Program-made: the position numbers and the translations under genes | Shown: in pieces, positions 27,543 through 36,029 of the stretch | Position numbering within the stretch: position 1 is the stretch's first letter | How the letters are laid out: each line of letters starts with the position of its first letter | Notes under the pieces: model-generated | What the model saw: the letters and a program-made list of their open reading frames with translations, nothing else | The model's database searches: none | What the model was told of the DNA's origin: nothing | Assembly (NCBI RefSeq): GCF_018881855.1 | Contig: NZ_JACVPN010000003.1 | Location: 62,001-126,000 of the forward strand | Reading direction: 5' to 3' | DNA length: 64,000 nucleotides | Source of the DNA: Polynucleobacter sp. MWH-Berg-3C6 | GTDB lineage: Bacteria > Pseudomonadota > Gammaproteobacteria > Burkholderiales > Burkholderiaceae

Positions 27543-27812
27543 ATGCCAATTGCTGAAATTGAAATCATTAATAAATTAGGTCTGCATGCTCGTGCGTCTG
27601 CCAAGCTTTCTCAATTGGCAGCCCAGTTTCCTTGTGAAATATTTTTGTCACGCAATGGGCGTCAAATCAATGCTAAGAGCATTATGGGTGTCATGATGTT
27701 AGCTGCCGGCATCGGCAGCACCGTAACACTCGAGACTGTTGGCGATCAAGCTGATGAGGCAATGCAGGCTCTGACAGCACTAATTAATGACCGCTTCGGA
27801 GAGGGCGAGTAA
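27543..27812 (+). CDS. ptsH: Phosphocarrier protein HPr
   Basis: An 89-residue HPr. His15 in KLGLHARASAK takes phosphate from EI, and Ser46 in INAKSIMGVMMLAAG is the site used by HPr kinase, whose gene lies at 59.9-60.9 kb. An AAGGAG Shine-Dalgarno precedes the ATG. ptsI begins 2 bp after the stop. The presence of both sites and of hprK fits the regulatory PTS known in Neisseria and Ralstonia. Confidence 0.95.
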   Translation: MPIAEIEIINKLGLHARASAKLSQLAAQFPCEIFLSRNGRQINAKSIMGVMMLAAGIGSTVTLETVGDQADEAMQALTALINDRFGEGE

Positions 27813-27814
27813 GC

Positions 27815-29569
27815 ATGACTTTTGCTTTACACGGAATACCGGTATCGAAAGGCATTGCCATTGGCAAGGCGGTACTGATTTCGCGTGCAGCATTAGAAGT
27901 TAGCCACTATTTAGTTGAGCCCGGCAAGGAAGAGGCTGAGACACAAAAGTTGTTAGATGCCTTTGATCAGGTACGTCAAGAGCTAAACCAATTACGTCAA
28001 GGTTTGCCAAAAGATGCGCCGCAAGAAATGGCGGCTTTTTTAGATGTACACGGCATGATTCTTGCCGATCCTGCTCTAGCTGAAAAGCCAATGAGGTTAA
28101 TTCGCTCTCAGCGCATGAATGCTGCTTGGGCCTTAACAACCGAATTAAATGACTTGTTAGAGCAGTTTTCTGATATCGAAGACCTCTATTTAAAAGAGCG
28201 TGCCAACGACATTCGTCAAGTGGCTGAGCGGGTAATTAAAGCCTTAAATGCTCAGAAAAAAGATTCGCTCGACAGCGCTGACATCATGTCACCAGGCGAT
28301 TTGGGTGTTGACTCCATCATCGTGGCTCACGATATTGCTCCACATGACATGTTGCGCTTCAAGGAGTCTGCTTTTACAGGCTTTGTAACAGACCTCGGTG
28401 GTAAGACCTCTCATACCGCTATTGTGGCCCGCAGCATGGAGATTCCTGCGGTAGTAGGTGTGCGCCATGCGAGTGAGATGATTCGCCATGGCGATTGGCT
28501 GGTCTTGGATGGTGAGCAAGGCGTTGTGATCGTCGCTCCAGATGAGAAGCTACTTGAGGAATATCGTAAGTTACAAACTCAAGCTATTAAAGAAGCCCGT
28601 AAGTTACAACAACTTAAGCATGCCAAGACCGAAACGGCTGATCGTGTTGAGATTGAGTTATTTGCCAATATTGAGTTGCCTGAGGACGCCATTCAGGCTG
28701 TGAAATTAGGCGCAGTTGGTGTTGGCTTATTTCGTTCTGAGTTTTTGTTCATGGATCGTAAGCAAGCACTACCAGATGAAGAGCATCAATTTTTAGAGTA
28801 CCGCCGTGTAGTGGATTTAATGCATGGCTTGCCTGTCAATATTAGAACAATTGACGTTGGTGCCGATAAGGCATTGGGCGCAAGTGGAAATGATGTGTCT
28901 CAAACTGGCACATCCCCATTGGGTTTGCGCGCGATTCGTTGGTCCCTGACTGAACCCGAAATATTTTTAACCCAGTTGCGAGCTATTTTGCGGGCATCTG
29001 CATATGGTCAGGCGCGCATCATGATTCCGATGTTGGCGCATGCTAAAGAAATTGATGAAACTTTCCGTTTAATAGAAAAAGCAAAGCAACAGTTGCATCA
29101 ACGCGGCCAAGCATTTAATCCAAATATTCAAGTAGGTGCCATGATTGAAATCCCGGCTGCCGCTTTAGTCCTACCGCTCTTTATCAATCGTTTTGATTTT
29201 TTATCGATTGGTACGAATGACTTAATTCAGTACACTTTAGCGATCGATCGGGCTGATCATGCTGTGGCTCACCTTTATGATCCATTGCATCCAGCGATTT
29301 TGCATTTGCTGGCAAATATTATTGAGCAAGCGAAACGCGCCAATGTGCCTATTGCAGTATGTGGCGAGATGGCTGGTGACCCCTCTTTAACAAGGCTCTT
29401 GCTTGGTTTGGGATTGACCGATTTCTCGATGCACTTTAGTCAGCTATTACTCGTCAAGCGCGAGATCCTCAAAGCAAATGTGGGCTTATTAAAGGCCCGC
29501 GTTCCAAGAGTTCTGAAAGCCTATGAGTCTGAAGATCAGGCTAAAGCTCTAGAGCGTTTAATGGCTTAG
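27815..29569 (+). CDS. ptsI: PTS Enzyme I
   Basis: A 584-residue phosphoenolpyruvate:HPr phosphotransferase. The N-terminal domain holds His200 in GGKTSHTAIVARSMEIP, the phospho-histidine site, between HPr-binding helices. The C-terminal PEP barrel carries VGLFRSEFLFMDR near 305-317, DVGADKALG near 348, and the catalytic Cys in IAVCGEMAGDP (about 515). It closes the EIIA-HPr-EI run and overlaps the convergent moeB gene by 4 bp. No permease gene is linked. Confidence 0.96.
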   Translation: MTFALHGIPVSKGIAIGKAVLISRAALEVSHYLVEPGKEEAETQKLLDAFDQVRQELNQLRQGLPKDAPQEMAAFLDVHGMILADPALAEKPMRLIRSQRMNAAWALTTELNDLLEQFSDIEDLYLKERANDIRQVAERVIKALNAQKKDSLDSADIMSPGDLGVDSIIVAHDIAPHDMLRFKESAFTGFVTDLGGKTSHTAIVARSMEIPAVVGVRHASEMIRHGDWLVLDGEQGVVIVAPDEKLLEEYRKLQTQAIKEARKLQQLKHAKTETADRVEIELFANIELPEDAIQAVKLGAVGVGLFRSEFLFMDRKQALPDEEHQFLEYRRVVDLMHGLPVNIRTIDVGADKALGASGNDVSQTGTSPLGLRAIRWSLTEPEIFLTQLRAILRASAYGQARIMIPMLAHAKEIDETFRLIEKAKQQLHQRGQAFNPNIQVGAMIEIPAAALVLPLFINRFDFLSIGTNDLIQYTLAIDRADHAVAHLYDPLHPAILHLLANIIEQAKRANVPIAVCGEMAGDPSLTRLLLGLGLTDFSMHFSQLLLVKREILKANVGLLKARVPRVLKAYESEDQAKALERLMA

Positions 29570-30318
29570 TGGGCTTTACCGCAAACCGAGCACTCGGGAT
29601 TGCGGGCGATTTTGAATTCATCTATCTGAGTGGTGCGCGCATTCCATAGCAGCATACGGCCCACTAAAGTTTCACCAAAACCCACCAATACTTGTATTGC
29701 TTGAGCAGCTTGCATGGCACCAATAATGCCTACCAGCGGTGAAAAGATTCCCATTGAAGAGCAGCTTACTTCTTCAAAGTCTTCATCGGGGGAGAAGATG
29801 CAGGCGTAACAAGGTGAGGCAGCATTGCGTGGGTCAAAAACGCTGATCTGACCATCAAAGCGGAGTGCTGATCCAGATACCAATGGAATTTGATGCTGAA
29901 CACAACTGGCATTAATTAAATGGCGCGTGGCAAAGTTATCAGTGCAATCTAAAACGACATCAACACTTGGAAGCAATTCATCAAGAAGTGCGGCTGTTGC
30001 TTTAGCTTCGATCGTTTCAATCTCAATGCCAGAATTGAGTTGCTGTAAAAATTCTTTTCCAGAGCTGACTTTGCCCTTGCCAACATTTTTTTCGGTATGC
30101 ATGGTTTGGCGTTGTAGATTAGTCAGCTCAACACGATCATGATCTATCAAGGTGATGTGACCAATACCAGCAGCTGCTAAGTAGGGAGCTGCAGCACTAC
30201 CTAGGCCGCCAGCGCCAATCACCAATGCGTGCGACCCTAAGAGCTTTTCTTGGCCTGCAACATCGATTTCCTCAAGCAGTAAATGCCTTGAGTAGCGAAG
30301 TAACTGCTCATCATTCAT
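29566..30318 (-). CDS. moeB: HesA/MoeB/ThiF-family adenylyltransferase
   Basis: A 250-residue E1-like enzyme that adenylates the C-terminal glycine of a ubiquitin-like sulfur carrier (MoaD or ThiS). The ATP loop is VIGAGGLGSAAAPYLAAAG (about 34-52), with LTNLQRQTMH near 65 and the catalytic Asp in DVVLDCTDNFATRH (about 122-135). The zinc cysteines are the pairs CYAC near 171 and CSVC near 244. The choice between moeB and thiF cannot be made from the sequence alone. An AGG Shine-Dalgarno lies before the ATG. It is downstream of ctpA on the same strand (20 bp). Confidence 0.88.
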   Translation of the reverse strand: MNDEQLLRYSRHLLLEEIDVAGQEKLLGSHALVIGAGGLGSAAAPYLAAAGIGHITLIDHDRVELTNLQRQTMHTEKNVGKGKVSSGKEFLQQLNSGIEIETIEAKATAALLDELLPSVDVVLDCTDNFATRHLINASCVQHQIPLVSGSALRFDGQISVFDPRNAASPCYACIFSPDEDFEEVSCSSMGIFSPLVGIIGAMQAAQAIQVLVGFGETLVGRMLLWNARTTQIDEFKIARNPECSVCGKAH

Positions 30319-30338
30319 GTGCAGGCCTAAAAATAATT

Positions 30339-31772
30339 TTATTCGAGCTTAGATGAAGAACGCTTTACCGGCTGGCCGTTAATAAAGTTGACCGCTTGAG
30401 AAAGCATGAAATCGTCAGCGCTACCTAGCTCAGGCGGCTTCTTATTCTTATCCTTTTCTTTTTCTTCAGGAGTTTTCTTCGCATTCTTTTCTTCAATGCG
30501 CTGCAACTCTTCAAGGCGACGCTGCTCGCGATCTTTGATCAACTTATCTTCGGCAGATTGTTTATTGCGTAGATGCTTTTCACTATCGATTTCACGGGTG
30601 ATTAAAACATCATCTGGATCACCATCCTTATTTTGATCAACAGGAATATCAGGTTTCACACCGAACGCCTGAATCGATTTTCCGCTTGGCGTGTAGTAGT
30701 AAGCGGTTGTGATTTTTAGAGCAGAATCATTTGTCAGTGGGCGTACTGTTTGTACGGAGCCCTTACCAAAGGTTGTCTTACCAATAATGGTCGCGCGTTT
30801 GTAGTCTTGCAATGCGCCAGCAACAATCTCGGAAGCAGAGGCTGAGTAAGCGTTGACTAAAACTACCATTGGTAACTTCTTAAAGATGGCAGGAACGCCA
30901 GCCAAGGGATCTCCTGGCTCACTCAGGCGATACATCGCTGGGGTTGCATTGAATACCTGCTTGGAATCCGGTGCTTGGCCCTTGGTTGAGACCACCACTA
31001 CATCGGCAGGCAGGAAGGCAGCAGCTACGCCAACTGCGCCTTGGAGGAGGCCGCCGCCATTATTTCGCAGGTCAAGGATGATGCCCTTGAGTTTTGGGTT
31101 TTGATTGGCAAGATCGGTTAATTTTTTAGCAAGATCGGGGACAGTGCGCTCTTGAAAGCTGGTTACTCGAACCCAGGCAATATCGTTATCCAGAATTTTG
31201 GCTTTAACAGATTGCACTTTAATTTCTGCGCGAGTAATAGTGACTGGAAAACTGCGCTCTTCACTCTTGCGATATACAGTCAATGTAATCTTGGTACCAG
31301 GCGTACCACGCATGGTGCGAACTGCCTTATCAAGAGACATGCCACGAACTGGTTTGTCATCTAGGCGGGTAATTAAATCACCCGCTTGCAATCCAGCACG
31401 CGCCGCAGGACTGTCTTCAATTGGATTAAGTACTTTAACAACGCCATCTTCGGAGGTGATTTCAATTCCGAGACCAGCAAACTTACCCGAGGTTGCTTCT
31501 TGCATTTCTGAAAAATCTTTTTTGTCTAGAAAAGTCGAGTGAGGATCTAGGCTGCTAACCATTCCTTTAACAGCATCCGTTAAGAGTTGCTTATCTTCGA
31601 TTGGTTCAACGTACTCGCGCTTGATTTGTGCAAAGACATTGGAGAGTGTGCGTAGCTCATCTAGTGGAAGCTGAGCGGCTTGCTGGGCAGTTGCCGACAG
31701 TTGAATGGTTGCCGCTACTCCAGCAATTAAACCGATGGTAACGAGAGCGAAATTCTTCAGAAATTGGCGCAT
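30339..31772 (-). CDS. ctpA: S41-family carboxyl-terminal processing protease
   Basis: A 477-residue periplasmic protease with an N-terminal signal anchor (LKNFALVTIGLIAGVAATIQ). A PDZ domain follows (about 85-165, with SPAARAGLQAGDLITRLDDK). The catalytic Ser is in YSASASEIVAGALQ (about 312) and the Lys in TFGKGSVQTV (about 337). A long charged tail rich in Lys and Glu (about 395-455) follows the catalytic domain. It trims C-termini of periplasmic proteins. It lies 14 bp after gpmA, so gpmA-ctpA-moeB is a likely operon. Confidence 0.94.
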   Translation of the reverse strand: MRQFLKNFALVTIGLIAGVAATIQLSATAQQAAQLPLDELRTLSNVFAQIKREYVEPIEDKQLLTDAVKGMVSSLDPHSTFLDKKDFSEMQEATSGKFAGLGIEITSEDGVVKVLNPIEDSPAARAGLQAGDLITRLDDKPVRGMSLDKAVRTMRGTPGTKITLTVYRKSEERSFPVTITRAEIKVQSVKAKILDNDIAWVRVTSFQERTVPDLAKKLTDLANQNPKLKGIILDLRNNGGGLLQGAVGVAAAFLPADVVVVSTKGQAPDSKQVFNATPAMYRLSEPGDPLAGVPAIFKKLPMVVLVNAYSASASEIVAGALQDYKRATIIGKTTFGKGSVQTVRPLTNDSALKITTAYYYTPSGKSIQAFGVKPDIPVDQNKDGDPDDVLITREIDSEKHLRNKQSAEDKLIKDREQRRLEELQRIEEKNAKKTPEEKEKDKNKKPPELGSADDFMLSQAVNFINGQPVKRSSSKLE

Positions 31773-31786
31773 GTTTCTTTTTGACC

Positions 31787-32476
31787 TTAGTCCAGATAAA
31801 AGTGTTGAATTGGCTTGAGATTGTCATCAAGCTCATATACAAGCGGTACGCCATTGGGGACGTTCACTTCCATAATGGCCTCGTCAGACATTTGGTCCAA
31901 GTATTTAATTAAAGAGCGGATGCTATTGCCATGTGCCACTAATAGTACGCGTTTACCAGCTTTTAGTGCAGGAGCGATGGATTCATTCCACAGGGGCAAT
32001 ACCCGCTCCACATTGTCTTTGAGACATTCGCCCAAAGGAATATCGGATGCACTCAGTTTGGAATAGCGTTGATCATTTTTAGGATTACGCTCATCACTAT
32101 GTTCTAGCAATGGAGGACGAACATCATAAGAGCGACGCCAGATATGCACTTGTTCGTCACCATACTTGGCTGCAGTTTCAGCTTTATTCAGACCTGTGAG
32201 AGCACCATAATGACGCTCATTCAATCTCCAGCTATGGACTACAGGAAGCCACATTAAATCCATAGCATCTTGAACATGCCAAAGGGTGCGAATAGCACGT
32301 CTCAAAACTGAGGTGTAGGCCACATCAAACTCATAGCCAGCTTTTTTGAGGCTTTTACCTGCAGCCAGGGCCTGGTCTATACCTTTTGGGGTTAAGTCCA
32401 CGTCAGCCCAGCCGGTGAAGCGGTTTTCGAGGTTCCAGGCGGATTCGCCATGACGAATAAGGACAAGTTGTTTCAT
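31787..32476 (-). CDS. gpmA: 2,3-bisphosphoglycerate-dependent phosphoglycerate mutase
   Basis: A 229-residue glycolytic enzyme that interconverts 3- and 2-phosphoglycerate. The phospho-histidine motif [10 protein letters not shown] is at residues 6-15, [14 protein letters not shown] follows, [15 protein letters not shown] is near 83-97, and the second catalytic His is in [12 protein letters not shown] near 179. The length is normal. A TAGAAT box lies six bases before the ATG and shares bases with the -10 box of the divergent rhodanese gene; there is no Shine-Dalgarno. Confidence 0.96.
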   Translation of the reverse strand: MKQLVLIRHGESAWNLENRFTGWADVDLTPKGIDQALAAGKSLKKAGYEFDVAYTSVLRRAIRTLWHVQDAMDLMWLPVVHSWRLNERHYGALTGLNKAETAAKYGDEQVHIWRRSYDVRPPLLEHSDERNPKNDQRYSKLSASDIPLGECLKDNVERVLPLWNESIAPALKAGKRVLLVAHGNSIRSLIKYLDQMSDEAIMEVNVPNGVPLVYELDDNLKPIQHFYLD

Positions 32477-32482
32477 AGAGCC

Positions 32483-32492
32483 ATTCTATAAT
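32483..32492. promoter_or_regulatory. Overlapping divergent -10 boxes of gpmA and the rhodanese gene
   Basis: The ten bases ATTCTATAAT contain TATAAT on the plus strand (32487-32492), six bases before ATG 32499. They also contain TAGAAT on the minus strand (32488-32483), six bases before the gpmA ATG (32476). Two bases are shared, so only one polymerase could open this site at a time. Neither gene has a Shine-Dalgarno. Confidence 0.55.
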
Positions 32493-32498
32493 CCGATG

Positions 32499-32912
32499 AT
32501 GAACTTTCTCACTCAAATTGATAATTTAGCGCTTATTGCCCTCCTTCTGGTTTCGGGCACTACGCTTTTCCTACCCACATTATCTACGCTTATTGGTGGA
32601 AAAGGCTTGTCGCCTACCGAAGCCACTATTTGGATTAATCGTCGCAAGGCTTATGTTTTGGATTTACGCCCTGAAGAGGCGTATAAAGCAGGCAGACTGC
32701 CAGGGGCTAAATTCATTAAGTCAACTGAGATCTCTGCTGCAATTGAGAAGCTAAAGCTAGATCGCAATAACCCAGTAGTGCTGGTGTGCGAAACCGGCGC
32801 TCATTCCCGTAAGGCTATTGCTGAAGTTAAAAGCCTCGGTTTTGCTGAAGTTGGAACCCTAGACGGTGGCGTGCAAGCTTGGAAAGAAGCCGCCCTCCCA
32901 TTAGTTAAGTAA
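32499..32912 (+). CDS. Membrane-anchored rhodanese-like protein
   Basis: A 137-residue protein. An N-terminal hydrophobic segment (IALLLVSGTTLFLP, about 11-25) anchors a rhodanese domain (about 38-137, AYVLDLRPEEAYKAGRLPGA). The active-site loop is VLVCETGAHSRKA, with Cys near 93, so sulfurtransferase activity is possible. Tandem ATGs occur at 32496 and 32499; I prefer 32499 because a perfect TATAAT lies exactly six bases before it. grxC follows after 7 bp, then secB and gpsA: the usual rhodanese-grxC-secB-gpsA order of proteobacteria (yibN-like in E. coli). Confidence 0.9.
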   Translation: MNFLTQIDNLALIALLLVSGTTLFLPTLSTLIGGKGLSPTEATIWINRRKAYVLDLRPEEAYKAGRLPGAKFIKSTEISAAIEKLKLDRNNPVVLVCETGAHSRKAIAEVKSLGFAEVGTLDGGVQAWKEAALPLVK

Positions 32913-32919
32913 GAGACCT

Positions 32920-33174
32920 ATGCCTTCCGTAACAATGTATAGCACCCAAGTTTGTCCATATTGCGTCATGGCTGAAAAGCTCTTGCTCAAAAAGGGCGTG
33001 AGTAATTTAGAAAAGATTTTGATTGATCGTGATCCTGCTCAGCGTGAGGTCATGATGACTCGTACTGGTCGTCGTACTGTCCCGCAAATTTATATTGGCG
33101 AGACTCACGTTGGTGGTTACGATGATCTGGTGGCTTTAGATCGTGCAGGCAAGCTCGATCCTTTATTGGTTTAA
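32920..33174 (+). CDS. grxC: Glutaredoxin 3
   Basis: An 84-residue dithiol glutaredoxin with active site CPYC at residues 12-15 (STQVCPYC). The cis-Pro loop RRTVPQIYIGETHVGGYDDL (about 47-66) holds the glutathione-binding TVP and GG. It reduces disulfides and mixed glutathione adducts in the cytoplasm, using glutathione made by gshA-gshB. It sits between the rhodanese gene and secB. Confidence 0.96.
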   Translation: MPSVTMYSTQVCPYCVMAEKLLLKKGVSNLEKILIDRDPAQREVMMTRTGRRTVPQIYIGETHVGGYDDLVALDRAGKLDPLLV

Positions 33175-33201
33175 TGTATTAATTCGTCAAGAAAGATAGC
33201 A

Positions 33202-33723
33202 ATGACTGAACAATCTTCCGCACCTCAAGCAGAGGCTGATAAATCAAAAGAGCCTGGATTTCGGATTCAGCGTATTTATCTTAAAGATCTCTCCTTAGAG
33301 CAGCCTAATGCACCACAAATTTTGTTGATTGCATCAGAGCCTGTAGTGCAAGTTGAAATCGATGTTGCTGTTTCACCTTTGAGTGGCGAAATTTTTGAGG
33401 TTGCTTTGAGTGCCACCGTCACTGCAACAGTAGATTCAAAAGTATTGTTCTTGGTTGAAGCTAAGCAAGCTGGCATTTTTGAATTCAGTAATATTCCTGT
33501 TGAGCAAGTTGACCCAATGCTAGGAATTGCTTGCCCAACTATTTTGTATCCATACCTTCGTTCAAATATTGCTGACGTTATTAGTCGCGCAGGCTTCCAA
33601 CCAATTCATTTGAATGAGATCAATTTCCATGGCATGTATGAGCACCGTCTCATGCAGGCTCAACAGGCAGCTGGCAAAGAGAGTGGCGCCACTGATGAGA
33701 GCAAAATAGTTCTTCCCCATTAG
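33202..33723 (+). CDS. secB: Protein-export chaperone SecB
   Basis: A 173-residue cytoplasmic chaperone that keeps preproteins unfolded and passes them to SecA. The family segments [19 protein letters not shown] (about 21-39), [15 protein letters not shown] near 89, and [20 protein letters not shown] (about 110-129, the SecA-binding face) are all present. A Shine-Dalgarno-like AAGAAAG lies before the ATG. It is followed by gpsA after 24 bp. Confidence 0.96.
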   Translation: MTEQSSAPQAEADKSKEPGFRIQRIYLKDLSLEQPNAPQILLIASEPVVQVEIDVAVSPLSGEIFEVALSATVTATVDSKVLFLVEAKQAGIFEFSNIPVEQVDPMLGIACPTILYPYLRSNIADVISRAGFQPIHLNEINFHGMYEHRLMQAQQAAGKESGATDESKIVLPH

Positions 33724-33747
33724 GCCAAAACAGCGAGCCCACAGATC

Positions 33748-34770
33748 ATGAAAGTGACCCTGATTGGTGCTGGAGCTTGGGGAACAGCAATGGCTGCACA
33801 AGCAGCTCGCCACCTCAAGGATGGCGATGTTGCCTTGTGGTCTCGCAGCAAAGATCAATTGGCAGAAATTGAGCAGAGTGGTGAAAACCGCTCCTACCTG
33901 CCTGGTATTCAGTTACCCAAAAACATTTCACTAGAAAGCAACTTCTCAGCTGCTATTAAGAGACTATCTACCAAAGATCTATTGGTAATCGCAACACCAA
34001 TGGCTGGACTCTCAGAAACAATTGCTCAGGTATTGAAAATTGCAGAGCAGCCTTTAAATATTATTTGGCTATGCAAGGGTTTGGAGCCCACTACAGCACT
34101 GCTGCCGCATCAAGTGGTTGAGCGTGAAAACAAATTACATAGTCATGGTATTCAACATTCTTACGGCGCATTGTCTGGCCCTAGTTTTGCATCTGAGGTG
34201 GGCGCCGGAATGCCCTGCGCATTAACGGTTGCCAGCGCTTCTGCTGAATTATGTGCAGTAGCCCAAGCTGCTTTTCATCATGGCAATATGCGCATTTACT
34301 CAAGTGATGATTTGGTGGGCGTGGAATTAGGCGGCGCCATTAAAAACGTTTTAGCTATTGCTGCCGGTATTGGTGATGGCTTAGATTTAGGTTTGAATGC
34401 TCGAGCTGCCGTTCTTACGCGTGGCCTTGCTGAGATGATGCGTTTGGTAAAAGCAGCTGGTGGAAGATCAGAAACCTGCATGGGTCTCACAGGGGTTGGT
34501 GATTTGATCTTGACAGCTACAGGGGACCTCTCGCGTAATCGACGCGTTGGTCTTGAGTTGGCTGCTGGTAAGCCATTACCCGAGATATTGTCTGGCTTAG
34601 GTCACGTTGCAGAAGGTGTCCTTTGTGCCGCTGCCGTTGGAGATTTGGCAAAACGCTTGAGCGTGGAGATGCCAATTACTGCAATGATGGGGGAAGTATT
34701 GGCTGGCAGACTTTCACCACAAGAAGCAGTTAAGAAATTGATGGGTCGAGACCCAAAAATAGAGGCCTAA
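33748..34770 (+). CDS. gpsA: Glycerol-3-phosphate dehydrogenase [NAD(P)+]
   Basis: A 340-residue enzyme that makes sn-glycerol 3-phosphate for phospholipid synthesis. The dinucleotide loop is LIGAGAWGTAMAAQAA at residues 5-20. The segment LSGPSFASEVGAGMPCALTV is near 146-165. The catalytic Lys is in ELGGAIKNVLAIAAGI near 192-207, and LTGVGDLILTATGDLSRNRR near 247-266 is diagnostic. It closes the rhodanese-grxC-secB-gpsA operon and is convergent with trmL across 23 bp. Confidence 0.96.
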   Translation: MKVTLIGAGAWGTAMAAQAARHLKDGDVALWSRSKDQLAEIEQSGENRSYLPGIQLPKNISLESNFSAAIKRLSTKDLLVIATPMAGLSETIAQVLKIAEQPLNIIWLCKGLEPTTALLPHQVVERENKLHSHGIQHSYGALSGPSFASEVGAGMPCALTVASASAELCAVAQAAFHHGNMRIYSSDDLVGVELGGAIKNVLAIAAGIGDGLDLGLNARAAVLTRGLAEMMRLVKAAGGRSETCMGLTGVGDLILTATGDLSRNRRVGLELAAGKPLPEILSGLGHVAEGVLCAAAVGDLAKRLSVEMPITAMMGEVLAGRLSPQEAVKKLMGRDPKIEA

Positions 34771-34793
34771 TACACCCCGTTTTTCTTCAGCTT

Positions 34794-35264
34794 TTACTTG
34801 CCGCCTGCAAGACCATTTTGACGCCAGGCCTCATAAACCACAATTGCTACCGTATTCGATAAGTTCAAGCTACGGCTACTATCCTGCATGGATAGGCGCA
34901 TGCGATTGTTTTCTGGAATGTCGTTACGAACCTCATCAGTAATACCTTTGGTTTCAGAACCAAAAACGAAGTAATCATTGGGAGCATATTTGCCCTCATG
35001 AAATTTTCCACTTCCTTTTGTCGTTAAAGCAAAAAGATGCTGAGGATCTGGCTGCTCATTTTTTAGAAATTGCGCCCAATTGGCATGAACTTTAACTTTG
35101 GCAAACTCGTGATAGTCAAGCCCTGCCCTGCGGAGTTTGGCATCTTCCATTGGAAAGCCTAAGGGCTCAATCAAATGCAGTTTTGCGCCAGTATTAGCGC
35201 AAAGCCGAATGATGTTGCCTGTGTTTGGCGGAATTTCAGGTTCGAATAAAACAATATTAAACAT
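34794..35264 (-). CDS. trmL: tRNA (cytidine(34)-2'-O)-methyltransferase
   Basis: A 156-residue SPOUT methyltransferase that modifies the wobble base of tRNA-Leu. It begins MFNIVLFEPEIPPNTGNIIR, with the Arg-containing motif 1. FVFGSETKGI near 103 and the knot motif MQDSSRSLNLSNTVAIVVYE near 127-146 complete the family set. I start at ATG 35264; an in-frame ATG at 35318 lies within comF. It overlaps comF by 8 bp on the same strand. Confidence 0.93.
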   Translation of the reverse strand: MFNIVLFEPEIPPNTGNIIRLCANTGAKLHLIEPLGFPMEDAKLRRAGLDYHEFAKVKVHANWAQFLKNEQPDPQHLFALTTKGSGKFHEGKYAPNDYFVFGSETKGITDEVRNDIPENNRMRLSMQDSSRSLNLSNTVAIVVYEAWRQNGLAGGK

Positions 35265-36006
35265 GCGGTACTTTAGCTGTTCTGAGTACAACCCAGTTAA
35301 TGACGTGTAATACACCATTGTCCTTCAGAACGCGGGCAATTTCATTAAGTGTAGCCCCACTGGTCATTACGTCATCAAAAACGATCACCCTTTGATCTCG
35401 AAGAATTTTGATGAAGTCTATATCAAGGTAAAACACTCCCTGAATAGCCAGCCGCCTGGTAGAAAGCCTACCTCCTGCTTGTCCAAACTCATGGTGTTTA
35501 CGCTTGAGTGCATGCGGTAATTTTTGTGTGCTGGATTTGCAATCTATTCTGCGGGCAATTTCCCAGCTTTGATTGAATCCTCGAGCAGATAATTTATGTG
35601 TACTAAGTGGTACAGGTAAAAGATAGTTTGCATAGATAGTTTTTAGCTGCTCTGAAAAAGTTTCATTCCATACGCAAGCAAGTCCATGCGCATAAGCTAG
35701 ACGTTTTTGGTATTTAAGTTGATGAATTGCATTTTGTAGTGCGCCCCCATAGCGATCTAGGCAGTATGTTTTATCGAAATGGGGAGGATCAATCGTGCAC
35801 TGATTGCAGCGCTGCGCCTCTAACTCCGATCTATCTAAGCTGATGCCACATTGGTAGCAGCATTCGTAATTGAATAAGCCATCTTCTTTTAGAGATTGCA
35901 AACAGGATTCGCAAATACTGTGTTGTTGGTGGCATTCGCATACGATGCAAGCGCTGGGTAGTAGTAGTTGGTTAATGGATTGAAAAGTCTTCTCTAGAAA
36001 TCGCAT
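35257..36006 (-). CDS. comF: ComF-family phosphoribosyltransferase-like protein
   Basis: A 249-residue protein. The N-terminal zinc-binding region has four cysteine pairs (CIVC, CESC, CYQC, CNQC) in residues about 19-75. A C-terminal PRTase fold has the PRPP loop VIVFDDVMTSGATLNE near 207-222. ComF proteins help single-strand DNA handling in natural transformation, or DNA repair (GntX). I use ATG 36006 (MRFLEKTF) because the longer frame would overlap the divergent methyltransferase start. A TATACT on this strand, nine bases before the ATG, is part of a palindrome shared with that gene. Confidence 0.88.
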   Translation of the reverse strand: MRFLEKTFQSINQLLLPSACIVCECHQQHSICESCLQSLKEDGLFNYECCYQCGISLDRSELEAQRCNQCTIDPPHFDKTYCLDRYGGALQNAIHQLKYQKRLAYAHGLACVWNETFSEQLKTIYANYLLPVPLSTHKLSARGFNQSWEIARRIDCKSSTQKLPHALKRKHHEFGQAGGRLSTRRLAIQGVFYLDIDFIKILRDQRVIVFDDVMTSGATLNEIARVLKDNGVLHVINWVVLRTAKVPHV

Positions 36007-36017
36007 GGAGCGCTGAG

Positions 36018-36023
36018 TATACT
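36018..36023 (+). promoter_or_regulatory. Leaderless-type -10 box of the methyltransferase gene (palindromic)
   Basis: TATACT, six bases (GAGCGA), then ATG 36030. The core AGTATACT (36016-36023) is its own complement, so the minus strand has a TATACT facing comF as well. No Shine-Dalgarno or -35 box is evident. Confidence 0.5.
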
Positions 36024-36029
36024 GAGCGA

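Noticed and set aside
31198..31542. A 114-codon frame antisense to ctpA
   Set aside because: No motif, and it lies inside a well-supported protease gene.
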